DNA of 64,000 bases from Terebella lapidaria (lineage: Eukaryota; Annelida; Polychaeta; Terebellida; Terebellidae): positions 18,067,402 to 18,131,401 of the forward strand of contig OX424567.1 in assembly GCA_949152475.1 (NCBI GenBank), read 5' to 3'. The notes under the pieces were generated by a model. That model saw only the letters and a list, made by a program, of their open reading frames with translations. It did no database searches and was not told the DNA's origin. Position numbers and translations under genes: made by a program. The stretch's first letter is position 1. Each line of letters opens with the position of its first letter. Shown piece by piece: positions 43,461 through 53,973 of this stretch.

Positions 43461-46075
43461 ACATGTAGGTTAGCATGCTCCCGATAATTATCAATGAAAT
43501 TCGTTCGTACTATGTTCATTCCCACGGTCTCATTGCCCGGCTCTCACTGTCATACATGTTGGTACTGGGAATATAATAGTGATAGGAGTTGGCGGCCAAC
43601 TACAAGAAAGAAATATTATTTGTTAATAACCCTTGAGTTCAACCTTATTCCACACAAATATCGCTTCCTGGGCATTTCAGGCTCAGTACTGTGAAATTAT
43701 GGAACAACGTCATCAATGTTGGGCGAAATGTCCTGATTATACCCCTGTCACACTGGAATGGCGGTGCCACTGCAGTACCACAACCGTTTTCTGCTAAAAC
43801 CGTCATCACCGTTGTGATATATCCAGTAGTGTTTTCGTATTTTGCCCTACCCATCAAACATGTATTTTTTTTCGAGATGGTACTGAGGAACCAGAAAGGT
43901 GTCATTGAGGCCATACCCTTACGGCTTTGTTGGCGGTTTCACGGCAGTAGTACTACGGTGCTGGACTCAGCATTGAACATGTTGAAGGGCCACTGGCATG
44001 CTACTGCGAGGATGGCAGTGCTACTGAAGAGACACAGGGCCAGCAAATGTAAAAGTGATGTGGTTTTCGGTCAAATTCATTACCATTTTTTTGCCAAAGA
44101 CGTTGCGTCACCCAAAAATTATGTCGAAACATGCTACAAAGGGGAAACCAGCAATCAGCGCCCTCCTATACGCCCCTTCACCAACGGAAGAGGATTCTTC
44201 ACATGATAATGATGCTGTTGCTTGTTCATATTCTGCCTGCTGTTGCTGCAAATTTGCATGCGATCAAATTTCTGTAATTATCTGCCATTCTCAATATTAG
44301 TACTCGATTTGAATTGCTTGAAAACTTTTGAAACAATGAAATCGACCGAACTTTCATACTACAAAATATCGCAGTAACATGGTGCAAGCACCTATTTAAT
44401 TGAACCTCTGTGCAACCAAATGTGTTTTTATATCCGGTGACATGTGATATTTGAAACAATGTTCAAAATATTAACTGCACAACAACATCTGCACAAGCGA
44501 GTCCAGGTTTTTGTAGAGAAGAGGGCTGGGGGCAAACACCAAAGAGAGTACTAGTATATATGGGCTCAGAATAGGACGGTGATTAGGTGCCCCAGAGTGG
44601 GTCCTGTGCATGGTTGATTCATTCAATTCAGATAATTGTATTTACAATATGAATATACAGATAATTCTCCTATTTTACCATGGTGAAACCCTGTTTTTGC
44701 TTGAGGCTCTCTTTCCCTCACACCACCTCGCTATATCCCTATTTGACAACCTGATATTACAATCCTATTCCCGCTAGAAGGGTTATTTACGAAAAGGTTA
44801 TCCGTTCCCATCGACCGTCCTAAACCCTTTAATGACAATGATTGGAACGCTGTACCCGCCTGAGATTTGAAGGACTCCACCATCATCGCCCTCCTGAACC
44901 ACTGTATAGACAAGCCTATCCAAGCCTGATATATTATTCGGGAACAAACTCTTCCCACCCCTCCTAAACTCTTATTTTAGAACGATTAGAAGCATATCCC
45001 CCTAGAAGAGATTTTATTCATCAAAGGTCTTTTCTGCTCACGCTGCCCCTCCTAAACCCCTATTTCACAACAATTAGAACGATGGGAACGCCTAAGGTTT
45101 TCATTGACAATTGAAATCCTTTCTCCACTTAAGAGTTTATTGACAAGGGACTGTCCCTGCAATCGCCCATCTTGAACCCATATTCGAAAACGATTAGAAC
45201 CACCTCATAGTTTACTGATGGAAGGACTCTTCCTTTCCCATCCTCCCTCCTAATCCCCTATTTTACAATGATTGTAACCTTGTCCCCGACTGAGACTTTA
45301 CCTAAAAGGTGTCTTCCTTTTCCGCTTCCCCTCTTATCCCTTATACGGCAACGATTGGCTTTCATCTACCCCTACTTGGCAATAGAAAGAACCATATCTT
45401 GTCAGAGTAACTATTTACGAAAGGATACTTCCCATACCACCGCCCCTCTTGATTCCTTTATTTTTGGCAACGATATAATAACCGTTATAATGCCGTTTCC
45501 TTACCACACCACCCTACCCATATCTGATATAGTGTTGAGTATCGGATCCCGTCTGCAATTCCATCTGCAATCAAATTATTATTATAATAATTATAATAAT
45601 AATTAATGTCTATTATTATTATAATCTTCTAAAAAACATCCTAATTGATTATAATGCAATATGCACCCAACAATTCGGAGACGCCGTTACTCACCTGTAC
45701 AAGGACGATGAGTGCAGAGCTGACCTGCGTAGAGCGGAAATGTTTCAGAACAAGAAAGTTTATGTGAACTGGCCCTGCATATAACGAGCCAAGATGTTAT
45801 TCGGAGATACTGATTCAAGATATGGCAATAGATGAATGCGGTCTCCCTTGTCATGATAAATAAGTTAATTGTGTCATAATAGCTAGATCAATATATTCCC
45901 GGGGAAAATTGTCTATACCAGCACACAACCGGTTGCTTGCCCCCAATGAATGCTTACTATGCTTTCAGAATACCTATCACAACGCAATTTCTCACATAAA
46001 TCATTGTCAAACAGATTATCGAAGATTTTAATTGAACTATTATTATTATGTATCCTTTTTTCTATTAAACTTGTT
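43461..46075. other. Interior of the 5.6-kb transposon, no gene recognised
   Basis: The longest open frame (43691-44206, 171 codons) has no recognisable domain and biased composition. Bases 44690-45560 are degenerate repeats of about 100-120 bases with CCTCCTAAACCCCTATTT and AACGATTAGAA landmarks. Bases 45576-45627 are an ATT/AAT microsatellite. Confidence 0.5.
44690..45560. repeat. Degenerate tandem repeats of about 100-120 bp
   Basis: The landmark (CC)TNCTAAACCCCTATTT...CAATTAGAAC recurs near 44815, 44960, 45050, 45175 and 45250, each followed by a pyrimidine-rich block and TTTACNNAA. Poorly conserved. Confidence 0.5.
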
Positions 46076-47807
46076 CACAGGGGACTATCCGTTCTGTACA
46101 AAATGGCTTACGGCGATTTGGTTCCGACCTACGTGTATCTGCCTACAGTCAAAACAAAAGCGACCTATGCGATGTTGCTTCGATTACTACCTCAATAATT
46201 AGCCATTTATCACCAAACATTAACATATTATGTCTCTCAGGCTTGTTTTTGATATATTCAACTACTTTCATCGCAACACGCACAATTTTGCTAGAAAACT
46301 ACAAGTCTTTATGCCGCATCACAAGTTCCGTTTTACCGTCATAGTAATTCCAATTTACATTAGTTTACATGTTTTGATGTTCAGATTTACCGACACTTAT
46401 ATGTCTAGATATAAAGTAAGAATATCATTTGTTGAAAACAAATGCGAACGCTTACGTGGCAACTTTCTTACCTTCATACTTTATGTCCGCATATGAAATG
46501 TGTATGCAAATTAAGTCAATTTCAACACACAACCTCGTATGATTTTTGCCCGTAATTTTGTTTTGGACCGTCGGATCAATTTGAATCTGCTTGAATAAAA
46601 ATTTTTCATCAAATTTCAGATCTTCAAAACTGAAAAAGTTGACAATCTACCTCAGTGGTAAATTTCAGCCCCAAATAGGATCACGTGAATTCAAGCACAT
46701 TGAGGATTCTTCTAATAGTTGTGACCATGAACAATATACCAATTGTGATGTTTGTTTTAGTTTGAAGACATACAAGTGTATTTTGATCAAATAATCTCTT
46801 TCCAGAGCAATGTGTGATTCAAACATCGAATAACTTGCCAAGTTGTGATCAAACTCGCAAATATATTGTTTGAGGTGAAATTTAAGAAGTAGGTTGCTGA
46901 CCTTACCAGTTTTTAAGATATAATTTTATGCCAAATGGAAAGATAAAAAATTCAAACGGATCCGACGAACCAAAATAAATTTATGGTAAAAAATTATTCC
47001 AGGTTTTGTGTTGAACTCGACTTTACATGTTTTATGTCATCACATGATGTGAAAACGTGGAATCTTATCAAAAGTGGAATGGTTGCGAGGTCACATCGGA
47101 CTACTGGGGCGTGTCACCTGCATTCAACCCACATTCAGCCCAAAACACACACTTCTAGCTGTATGTGGCAGCAATGTAAGCAGTGGGTGAGTGATCAAGA
47201 AAACAAAAAATCAAACGAAAGAGCGTAAACGAAAAAAAAAGAAATGAATTCAATGTATATGATTAAATTATTTGGGAAATTCGCGAGTCCACTATTACCC
47301 GGTTCGACAGAAGGATGGGGTTAATGAACCATGGCAGAAAATAAATGAATAAAATTTATAAAATATATCAGAATAGAGCAGAACCGGTCATATTCCCTTC
47401 TATCTAAAGCTCCTTCAGTCATGAAACGTCGTTAGATCAGATGGTAATTCAATATTTCCAACTTTAATATGCCAAAGTGAATTTAAAACATTTCATAATG
47501 TTGTCTATTCTAATGTTTTTATACGTCTTGTAAATCGGAACATGAAACCACAGAAATCGGAACTGTGCTCGTTTCGGTGAATCGGAACATATCCAATATA
47601 CCCCATACTACACCGAAACTATCATTTTGCCCACGCAAATAACACTTTATATACTCCTAGGCATTACAATAATAGGCATACGGGTCTCACATACAATCTG
47701 TTAAACTTTTGCCCACAATTTCTCTCACATGGCGAAACAAACAAGCACACGTGAAACGGAACCAAACCGCCGTAAACCAATTTATAGGGAACGGATAGTC
47801 CCCCGTG
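46076..47807. mobile_element. Nested 1.7-kb inverted-repeat element
   Basis: The ends CACAGGGGACTATCCGTTC (46076) and GAACGGATAGTCCCCCGTG (to 47807) are inverted. Similarity continues inwards for about 65 bases through TTACGGCG and TTTGGTTCCG. Flanks TTGTT and CTGTT could be a 5-bp duplication with one mismatch. It sits inside the 5.6-kb transposon. No transposase recognised; small open frames at 46230-46496 and 46983-47228 have no recognisable domain. Confidence 0.7.
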
Positions 47808-48124
47808 CTGTTGCTAACAGTTGAGCGTGAAGAGGTTGACTTCAGTTAGCTATGCAAGTAACCAACTCCAATCTACCATTTTCAAGCCCACCCCCTACCC
47901 CCCCCCCCCCGCACCCGCTAGGTCATGCTAAAGGGACCTGTCATATCCCAACACAATTTGAGGGAGGGACGTGGCGGTTTTGAGGATTACACGAGTTTTG
48001 GGATTAAATCAACAGGAATGTTATGTGCCTGCGTGTATCCAAAGAGAAAAAAAACGCACCCACACCTTTATGTGTACAGAGACATATCTGTTCTTTTGTC
48101 AAAATCCCAGCGCGATGAGAAACA

Positions 48125-48452
48125 TTTCAGTTACGATGTTCTGCCGGTATGGGATGTGCAGATACGATGTTCTACCGGTCTGGGATGTGCAGATACGATG
48201 TTCTGCTGGCATACACTGTTCACTTACGACATTCTGCCGGGAATCTGTGTTATATACGACATTCTGCCTGGTTGCATATACAGGAGTTGTCACTTACGGT
48301 GTATTTTAACATTTGCATATTTCGTTGTTCATAAGCTGACCTGAAGCACAAAGCGAAGCGTACATATCCGCGTGGTTACACAGAATGAAATGAAGCCCTA
48401 AAACCATTTTGTCCAAAAGTGTCACTTACGACGTTCTGCCTTTCACCCGTCG
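48125..48452. promoter_or_regulatory. Right subterminal cluster of the transposon motif
   Basis: Inverted copies of the terminal motif (TACGANNTTCTGCCGG type) near 48130, 48165, 48192, 48227, 48257 and 48424; the three around 48130-48200 form a tandem of about 30-bp units with GGGATGTGCAGATACGATG. Confidence 0.6.
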
Positions 48453-48456
48453 ATAT

Positions 48457-49282
48457 ATCGTTTCCGATACGTTCAATATTGATTCCTAAGCTGTACAGTC
48501 GAGCGAGATATTAACTATTTTGTTCTCTGAGCTTGAAAATGAGGTCTAAGGTCAAATTCAAGGTCACCAGAATATTCAGCATATATTATTTCCTATATGG
48601 TCACTATGGATTCCTAGGCCAAAAAGTCGCTAATAAACGAGATATAAACCATTTTGTTCTCTGACCTTGAAAATGAGGTCTAAGGTCAAATTCAAGGACA
48701 CCAGAATATTCAGCATATATCATTTCCCATATGTTCACTATTGATTCCTAAGCTGTACAGTCGATAATAAGCGAGATATTAACTATTTTGTTCTCCGAGC
48801 TTGAAAATGAGGTCTAAGGTCCAATTCAAGGTCACCAGAATATTCAGCATATATCATTTCCTATATGTTCACTATGGATTCCTGGGCCGAAAAGTGCCTA
48901 ATAAGCGAGATATTAACCATTTTGTTCTCTGATCTTGAAAATGAAGTCCAAGGTCAATTTCAAGGACACCAGAATATTCAGCATATATCATGTCCTATAT
49001 GTTCACTATGGATTCCTAGGCCAAAAAAACGATAATAAGCGAGGTATTAGTCATTTTGTCCTGTCACCTTGAAAATTAGGTCAAAGGTCAAATTCAAGGT
49101 CTCGACAATATTCAGAATACATCATTTCCTATATGTTCACAATTGATTCCTAAGCTGTAAAGTCGATATTAAGCGATGTATTAGCCATTTTGTCCTGTGA
49201 CCTTGAAAATTAGGTCAAAGGTTAAATTTAAGGTCGTGAGAATATTCGGCATATATCATTTCCTATATGTCCACAATTATTG
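48457..49282. repeat. About 130-bp satellite array, right part (B only)
   Basis: Six or more monomers, with GATTCCTA landmarks near 48481, 48609, 48744, 48877, 49007 and 49145. Each contains AGGTCAAAGGTCAAATTCAA or a close variant. Absent from copy A. Confidence 0.85.
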
Positions 49283-49587
49283 ATTCCTAACATTCCCCAT
49301 TATAAAGCATAGGAGAATTTAGCTTGTGAAAGTCCTAATTGGCCTGAATTCGGACCCAAAATACCTAGCCCACTTTGAGTGATTCAATGGCAAAGAAACT
49401 CATACACGTCACAGGGGTACATATGAGGACTGTTATGCATCAATAAGAAAAAAAGGTACAGAACAGATATTGAGAAAACAACCGTCGAAGTCCCAAATTC
49501 GATGTTTTTTGTCAAAAATGGCAGCCATACGATTAAACCGTACAGTTTGAAGATGTACGGATACAGACGGATGGACGGATACAGGAC

Positions 49588-49823
49588 TGAGGTATGGGAA
49601 CAAATGTCGAACAGTACCGAATGTCGAATACAGTTTTTAAATTTAACAATGCTCAAAAAAGCATGAACATAAATTATATCTCACTGCACACAAGCGTTCA
49701 AATGTTAGATGTAAGCAACTCTTACTCATGAAACTTTAATTAAATTTAATGCTCTTTGAGCACTGATGAGATGAAGATCTGTGTTCGACATTTGGTACTG
49801 TTCGACATTTGTTCCCATACCTG
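49588..49823. mobile_element. MITE family alpha, third copy (inverted, B only)
   Basis: Reads in the opposite orientation to 19410-19643: ends GGTATGGGAACAAATGTCG and CGACATTTGTTCCCATACC. Absent at the corresponding site in A (TACACGGCCAAACGG near 20603), so a younger insertion. It matches the family consensus better at its ends than the two older copies. Confidence 0.8.
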
Positions 49824-50001
49824 TAGGCCCCCTACACGGCCAAACGGACGCAACGCCATGCCAATAGGTTATCGGACCAAAGGTAGAAAGTACGGGTAGT
49901 AAGGCTAACACTGTTCCAGGGCTACGTTTCCAGAGTTAGGGTGAGGCTGGGGCGAGTGAGGGCTGCACAACGCGAGCTGCTGCCGCCGTGCCGGTGAGCC
50001 G

Positions 50002-50038
50002 CCAGCCCAAGCGACGGGCTCCGCGTCGCTTGGGCTGG
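50002..50038. repeat. 15-bp-arm palindrome (B only)
   Basis: CCAGCCCAAGCGACG (50002-50016) and its exact reverse complement (50024-50038) surround a 7-base loop. Copy A lacks it: the flanks GGTGAGCCGC and CTAGCCTG join directly near 20905. Confidence 0.9.
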
Positions 50039-51745
50039 TGAGCTGCTAGCCTGTTGGCAGCTATCCCGGTCACGTGAAAATCACCGATGTTCATCTGAAT
50101 ACACTCGCGAACCACAGTTTCGATACAGAAACATGATCTAGAACATATAATTCATTCGCGCACATCAATTTTATCCGTTTTGTCGAGCTAACACCGACAT
50201 AATCCAAGGTTTTCGTGCATGAAGAACTTCAGCAAAACAAAAACACCTCACCGGAAATCAGTCCGTCCAACACACTATGACCACACGTTATTCAGCAACT
50301 GCAGTTACGGAAATAGGGAATATGCCCCACATGCCTGCAGTATAGGCCTACCAAAATGGCATGGCACGCAATCAAAACAATGAATTTGAACTGTTGAAAC
50401 ATCACGGTATCTTGCGTTTGCCTCACCATTTTCGTTCTATCTAGGCTTATAAACATGTAGATATGGATTTCCGCTGAATATTCGTTCAAATTTTCCATCT
50501 GATTTAGGGCATTCCAAACCAGAAATTTTGTTCACTTAACACACTGTTAACACATTGTCCCGGATTACACAGAGTACAATTTTTGCTTGAAATATTTTAA
50601 AGAATAAGACTAGCTCGATGCCTGTGCACATATTAAAACTTTTGATGAGCAAGAAATAGCCATGAAAACATTTAGGCCAATAGGCACAATTGTGAATGAT
50701 AAACTAGGCTACATTTCTGATTGGACTTTGTGAAGGAGTGTTTTTAGCTTGAAAAAATACGGAAACATTTATATCGGGTAAAACCAGAGTAAATTTATTA
50801 CATTACAGAATGAGTTGTAAATATACGTGTGGACTATTAAAATATAGCTACATTGTATAATTGTTGTAAGATATGCCTAATTGCGAAATCAGCAAAATAG
50901 TCACGTGGCACTGTTTGCCCTGGAAATACAAGATTGGAACGAAAGACGTTATTTCATGTAGGCTACATAGTGTCCATCATTCTGCAGACTTCCATGCTCT
51001 GCTCAAAAGTATCTAGATTCACTCACAGGATGAATCCATCTAATGCGTTACTTCCCGGTTCAGTGTCGAGCCAGTGATAACCTATCATTGTCCCTGGTAA
51101 CGTGCCTACAACAGTCATTGTCTACTGATATGAAAGTACGGGTGAAATAGAACTGCGACCTTATTTTGTTCGCACTCTACAAGCCACAATTCCAATCGGT
51201 TCATTCGTGAAATAGTAGGCCCAACACAAGTGTTCTCATTCCAAGAATAAATACCAAGTAATTTAGCCAAATGGAGAACACAGAAATTCCTTAGAAAAAA
51301 AACCAGAACATCCCTATATATCTCAGTATTTTTGACGAATTTTCGAAAACTAACATCGGGTAATTTCTATGTGGGTGTTTCTGAAGCTCGGCACCCGAGT
51401 TGGCACATGTCTCAATAGAAGACATCATCGCGCTGAGCTAAACACAGATCAGTTAAAAGGCAATAGCGCCGAGACGCAAAACGTCATTTTTAAAAATAAG
51501 GGTGTATAGTAAGTAACTCGGGAATAGTTGCTCTAGAGAGAATTGGATTTCACTATTGGAAAACTTGTTGAATTCTTGTTTGAGAGAGTACTGTTCAATA
51601 TTTTTCCATGATAGATTTTTTTTCACGACATACGTAACCCGTCATGGCAATCTTCGTGAAATATCAGTGATATATTCAAGCATTTATATAGTATATGGAT
51701 CTACTGCACTCGAAATTGGGCTTTCGGGAATTTGTCGTACAGAGA

Positions 51746-52232
51746 ATTTTTTTTTTTTTTTTTTTTTTTAAATATTTTTGTTGGGCGAACCCATTTTTGT
51801 GTATATGCTGTGCGACTTAATTATGGAGTGCGATATATATATACAACTGTTGAGTTCCATTCCGGTTTGGGACTGCATGACAGGGCTATGACACACACTT
51901 CCTATCACACCGTTCATGGACCTGGCATGGGGGTGTCCCTACCAGACCATGAAGCTATCCTGGTGTTAATCAGGCCTGGTGAACATAGCACCTGCGGACC
52001 CTATGGTGTAATCATCCCCATTCCTGAGTCATACCACCAGGAAGTCCCCCAGTATCGTACTCGTATGTGAGTAACTCACGGCTGAGTGGTCAGCCTTAAT
52101 TCCCATTGAGCCCACAGCACACCCATCCTGGGTGGGGATCGGCCATGATAAATCCCTCGGTCACCGATGGGGTTCGAACCCACGACCTCCCGGCTTTGAA
52201 TCCTGCAGCTTAACCACTGCGCTACAGGGGCC
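51746..52232 (-). mobile_element. tRNA-derived SINE, syntenic copy in B (487 bp)
   Basis: Same insertion as 22579-23052, with the 9-bp duplication GTACAGAGA at 51737-51745 and 52233-52241. B-box GGTTCGAACCC on the minus strand; a longer plus-strand T-run (poly-A tail) at 51748-51769. Lies within the diverged 328-bp monomer 51470-52290. Confidence 0.9.
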
Positions 52233-52362
52233 GTACAGAGAATTGTGTTTACAACTACCTGCTCTAATTTTGCATAAAAACCGAGTTGCATGGGGGTGTC
52301 TTCCCGTCACTCTTCCCGTCATGGTAGATTACTCACACACAGATGACGCACATGCGTTAAAA

Positions 52363-52404
52363 AGATTTCGACAAGTTTGGCCTTCAGGCCAATGGTATCT
52401 CGTT
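52363..52404. other. Right terminus of giant Helentron B
   Basis: ATTTCGACAAGT, TTGGCC-TTCA-GGCCAA, TCTCGTT, matching 23176-23217; followed directly by the TGTTTGTTTG microsatellite of H1. Confidence 0.85.
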
Positions 52405-53973
52405 TGTTTGTTTGTTTGTACGCACTCTAGCACCCACAATTATGGCTCGATTCTGCCCAAACTTGGTGTGCATATTCTCTAGGGTGATGGCTCGAGACTG
52501 CACGATTTTGGTGATTCTAGGTCAAAGGTCAAGGTCAAGGTCACGCAAAACGTTAAAAACACATAAGTGGCCATAACTCCGGTTCTATTCGTGCTAGAGA
52601 CTTCAAACCAAGTTCATATTGTAGATAAACTCGAGTTCCATCTTCTATGACCTTGACCTTGACATTTGACCTTGACCTTGAGAAGTTCGCCATGAGGTGA
52701 ATGTCAAGGTCAAGTACGAAGGTCAGCGCACCATATCGAGTAGTATATCGTTGGAAAGGTCTTGAGCCCCTGATTGTAGTGATACCTTATTTTCGGCGCT
52801 GCGACGTAAACTGACGTCACAATGACGTCATAAACGTCAAGTTTCCGGAATTTCAAAAGGCCATAACATCGTGAATACTGTATGGAATTTCTTGAAACTT
52901 GATATGCATATTGACAGCAATGACCTTTACGAACTTAAGTACAAAGGTCAAAGGTCAAGGTCAAGGTCATCGAAATCCCAGAAAAACACGTTTTCGGTAA
53001 TAACATCCATTTGAATTGTCGTAGGTTCATGAAATTTGAACCATATCATTCAGAAGAGGTATAGCAATCGAACGTATATGTCAATTTCATGATTGACCTT
53101 GAACTTGGTCAGGAAAATAAGGTCGTATGAGGAAAACTTCAAGGTCAAATTTCAAAACTAACTGAAACCTATCAAGTAGTATATCAAATGAAAGGTCTTG
53201 ACTCCCTGGTACATACTTTCTCATCAGTTTTGAGATGTGACGTTTTTTGACGTCACAGTGACGTCATAAACGTTATTTTTTCGGAATTTCAAACGGTCAT
53301 AGTGTCCACAAATCTTGTTCGATTCTGATGATATTATACAGGTATAATATATGTCTTCATGCACAGGCAATGCACAATTTTCGTGACTCAAGGTCAAAGG
53401 TCAAGGTCAAGATCGAGGAAAAGGTCAAAATCACATAAATGATCATAATTTTGGAACTAATCGCCATAAAGAGTTCAAACTAGGACCATGTTGTAGCATA
53501 TCGAAAGGTCTTTTACTTATGTTTCTTTGAATGTGACCTTTGACCTTGACCTTAAGAAGTTCGCCATAGGTCAATGCCATGTACGAAGGTCAGTGCACCA
53601 TATCAAGTAGCATACTATTAGGAGGGTCTTGGTCTCCTGATTCCAGTGATATCTTATTTTAGGCGCTATGACATTCAGTAACATCACAAAGACGTCACAA
53701 ACGTCAGATTTTCAAAATTTCAAAATGGCAAATCCCAGAAAAAAAACATTCTTGGTAATAACTTCTGCTTGAATCTTTGTATGCTCATGAAATTTGAATC
53801 AGATCGTTCAGAACAGGCATGACAATCAGATTTATATGTTATATGCATGATATACCTTGAACTTGGTCAGAAAAATGAAGTCACATGAGCAAACTTCCAA
53901 GGTCAAGTATTGAAAATCAGTGAAATCTATCAAGTATTCATTCCGGCAAGTGTGTGGCCTATGGCCTCTCGTT
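52405..53973 (-). mobile_element. HINE-like non-autonomous element H1 (left hairpin missing)
   Basis: Begins in (TTTG)n then TACGCACTCTAG, contains one interior unit of about 870 bp and a terminal segment of about 510 bp, and ends ATTCCGGCAAGT...GGCC-TAT-GGCC...TCTCGTT. Dense AAGGTCAAGGTCA and TGACGTCA motifs. Orientation given as for the giants. No coding. Confidence 0.8.

Larger units (their letters stand above)
42808..48452. mobile_element. 5645-bp TIR DNA transposon with ATAT target duplication
   Basis: Perfect 33-bp terminal inverted repeats beginning CGACGGGTGAAAGGCAGAAC. ATAT lies on both sides (42804-42807 and 48453-48456), and joining the flanks restores the satellite consensus CAGCATATATC, which proves a 4-bp target duplication. 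At least 13 copies of an 18-20-bp motif of the form GGCAGAANGTCGTAAGT, in both orientations, are clustered within about 650 bases of the left end and 330 bases of the right end. No transposase was recognised, so it is probably non-autonomous. It contains a nested inverted-repeat element (46076-47807) and internal repeats. A 4-bp duplication is compatible with superfamilies such as Sola or Academ, but assignment is not possible from the sequence alone. Confidence 0.9.
49283..51469. other. Non-coding right arm of copy B
   Basis: Aligns closely with 20306-22309 of copy A. It contains an inverted copy of MITE alpha (49588-49823), a 15-bp-arm palindrome (50002-50038) and the non-conserved counterpart (50292-50498) of the signal-peptide-like frame of copy A. 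No gene recognised. Confidence 0.55.
23218..52404 (-). mobile_element. Giant Helentron copy B, both ends present (29.2 kb)
   Basis: Bounded on the left by a 30-bp hairpin (23218-23247) and on the right by subterminal repeat, palindrome and TCTCGTT (52363-52404). It carries one intact minus-strand replication-helicase-endonuclease gene (28056-34985). Compared with copy A it has gained satellite DNA holding a 5.6-kb TIR transposon (42808-48452) and several MITEs, while its left repeat array is shorter. Removing the recognised insertions leaves roughly the size of copy A. Relative to the gene, the large hairpin lies at the 3' end. Confidence 0.85.

Noticed and set aside
43691-44206. A transposase gene in the 5.6-kb element (171-codon frame)
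   Set aside because: No recognisable catalytic motif, biased composition, no supporting neighbouring frames; probably chance.
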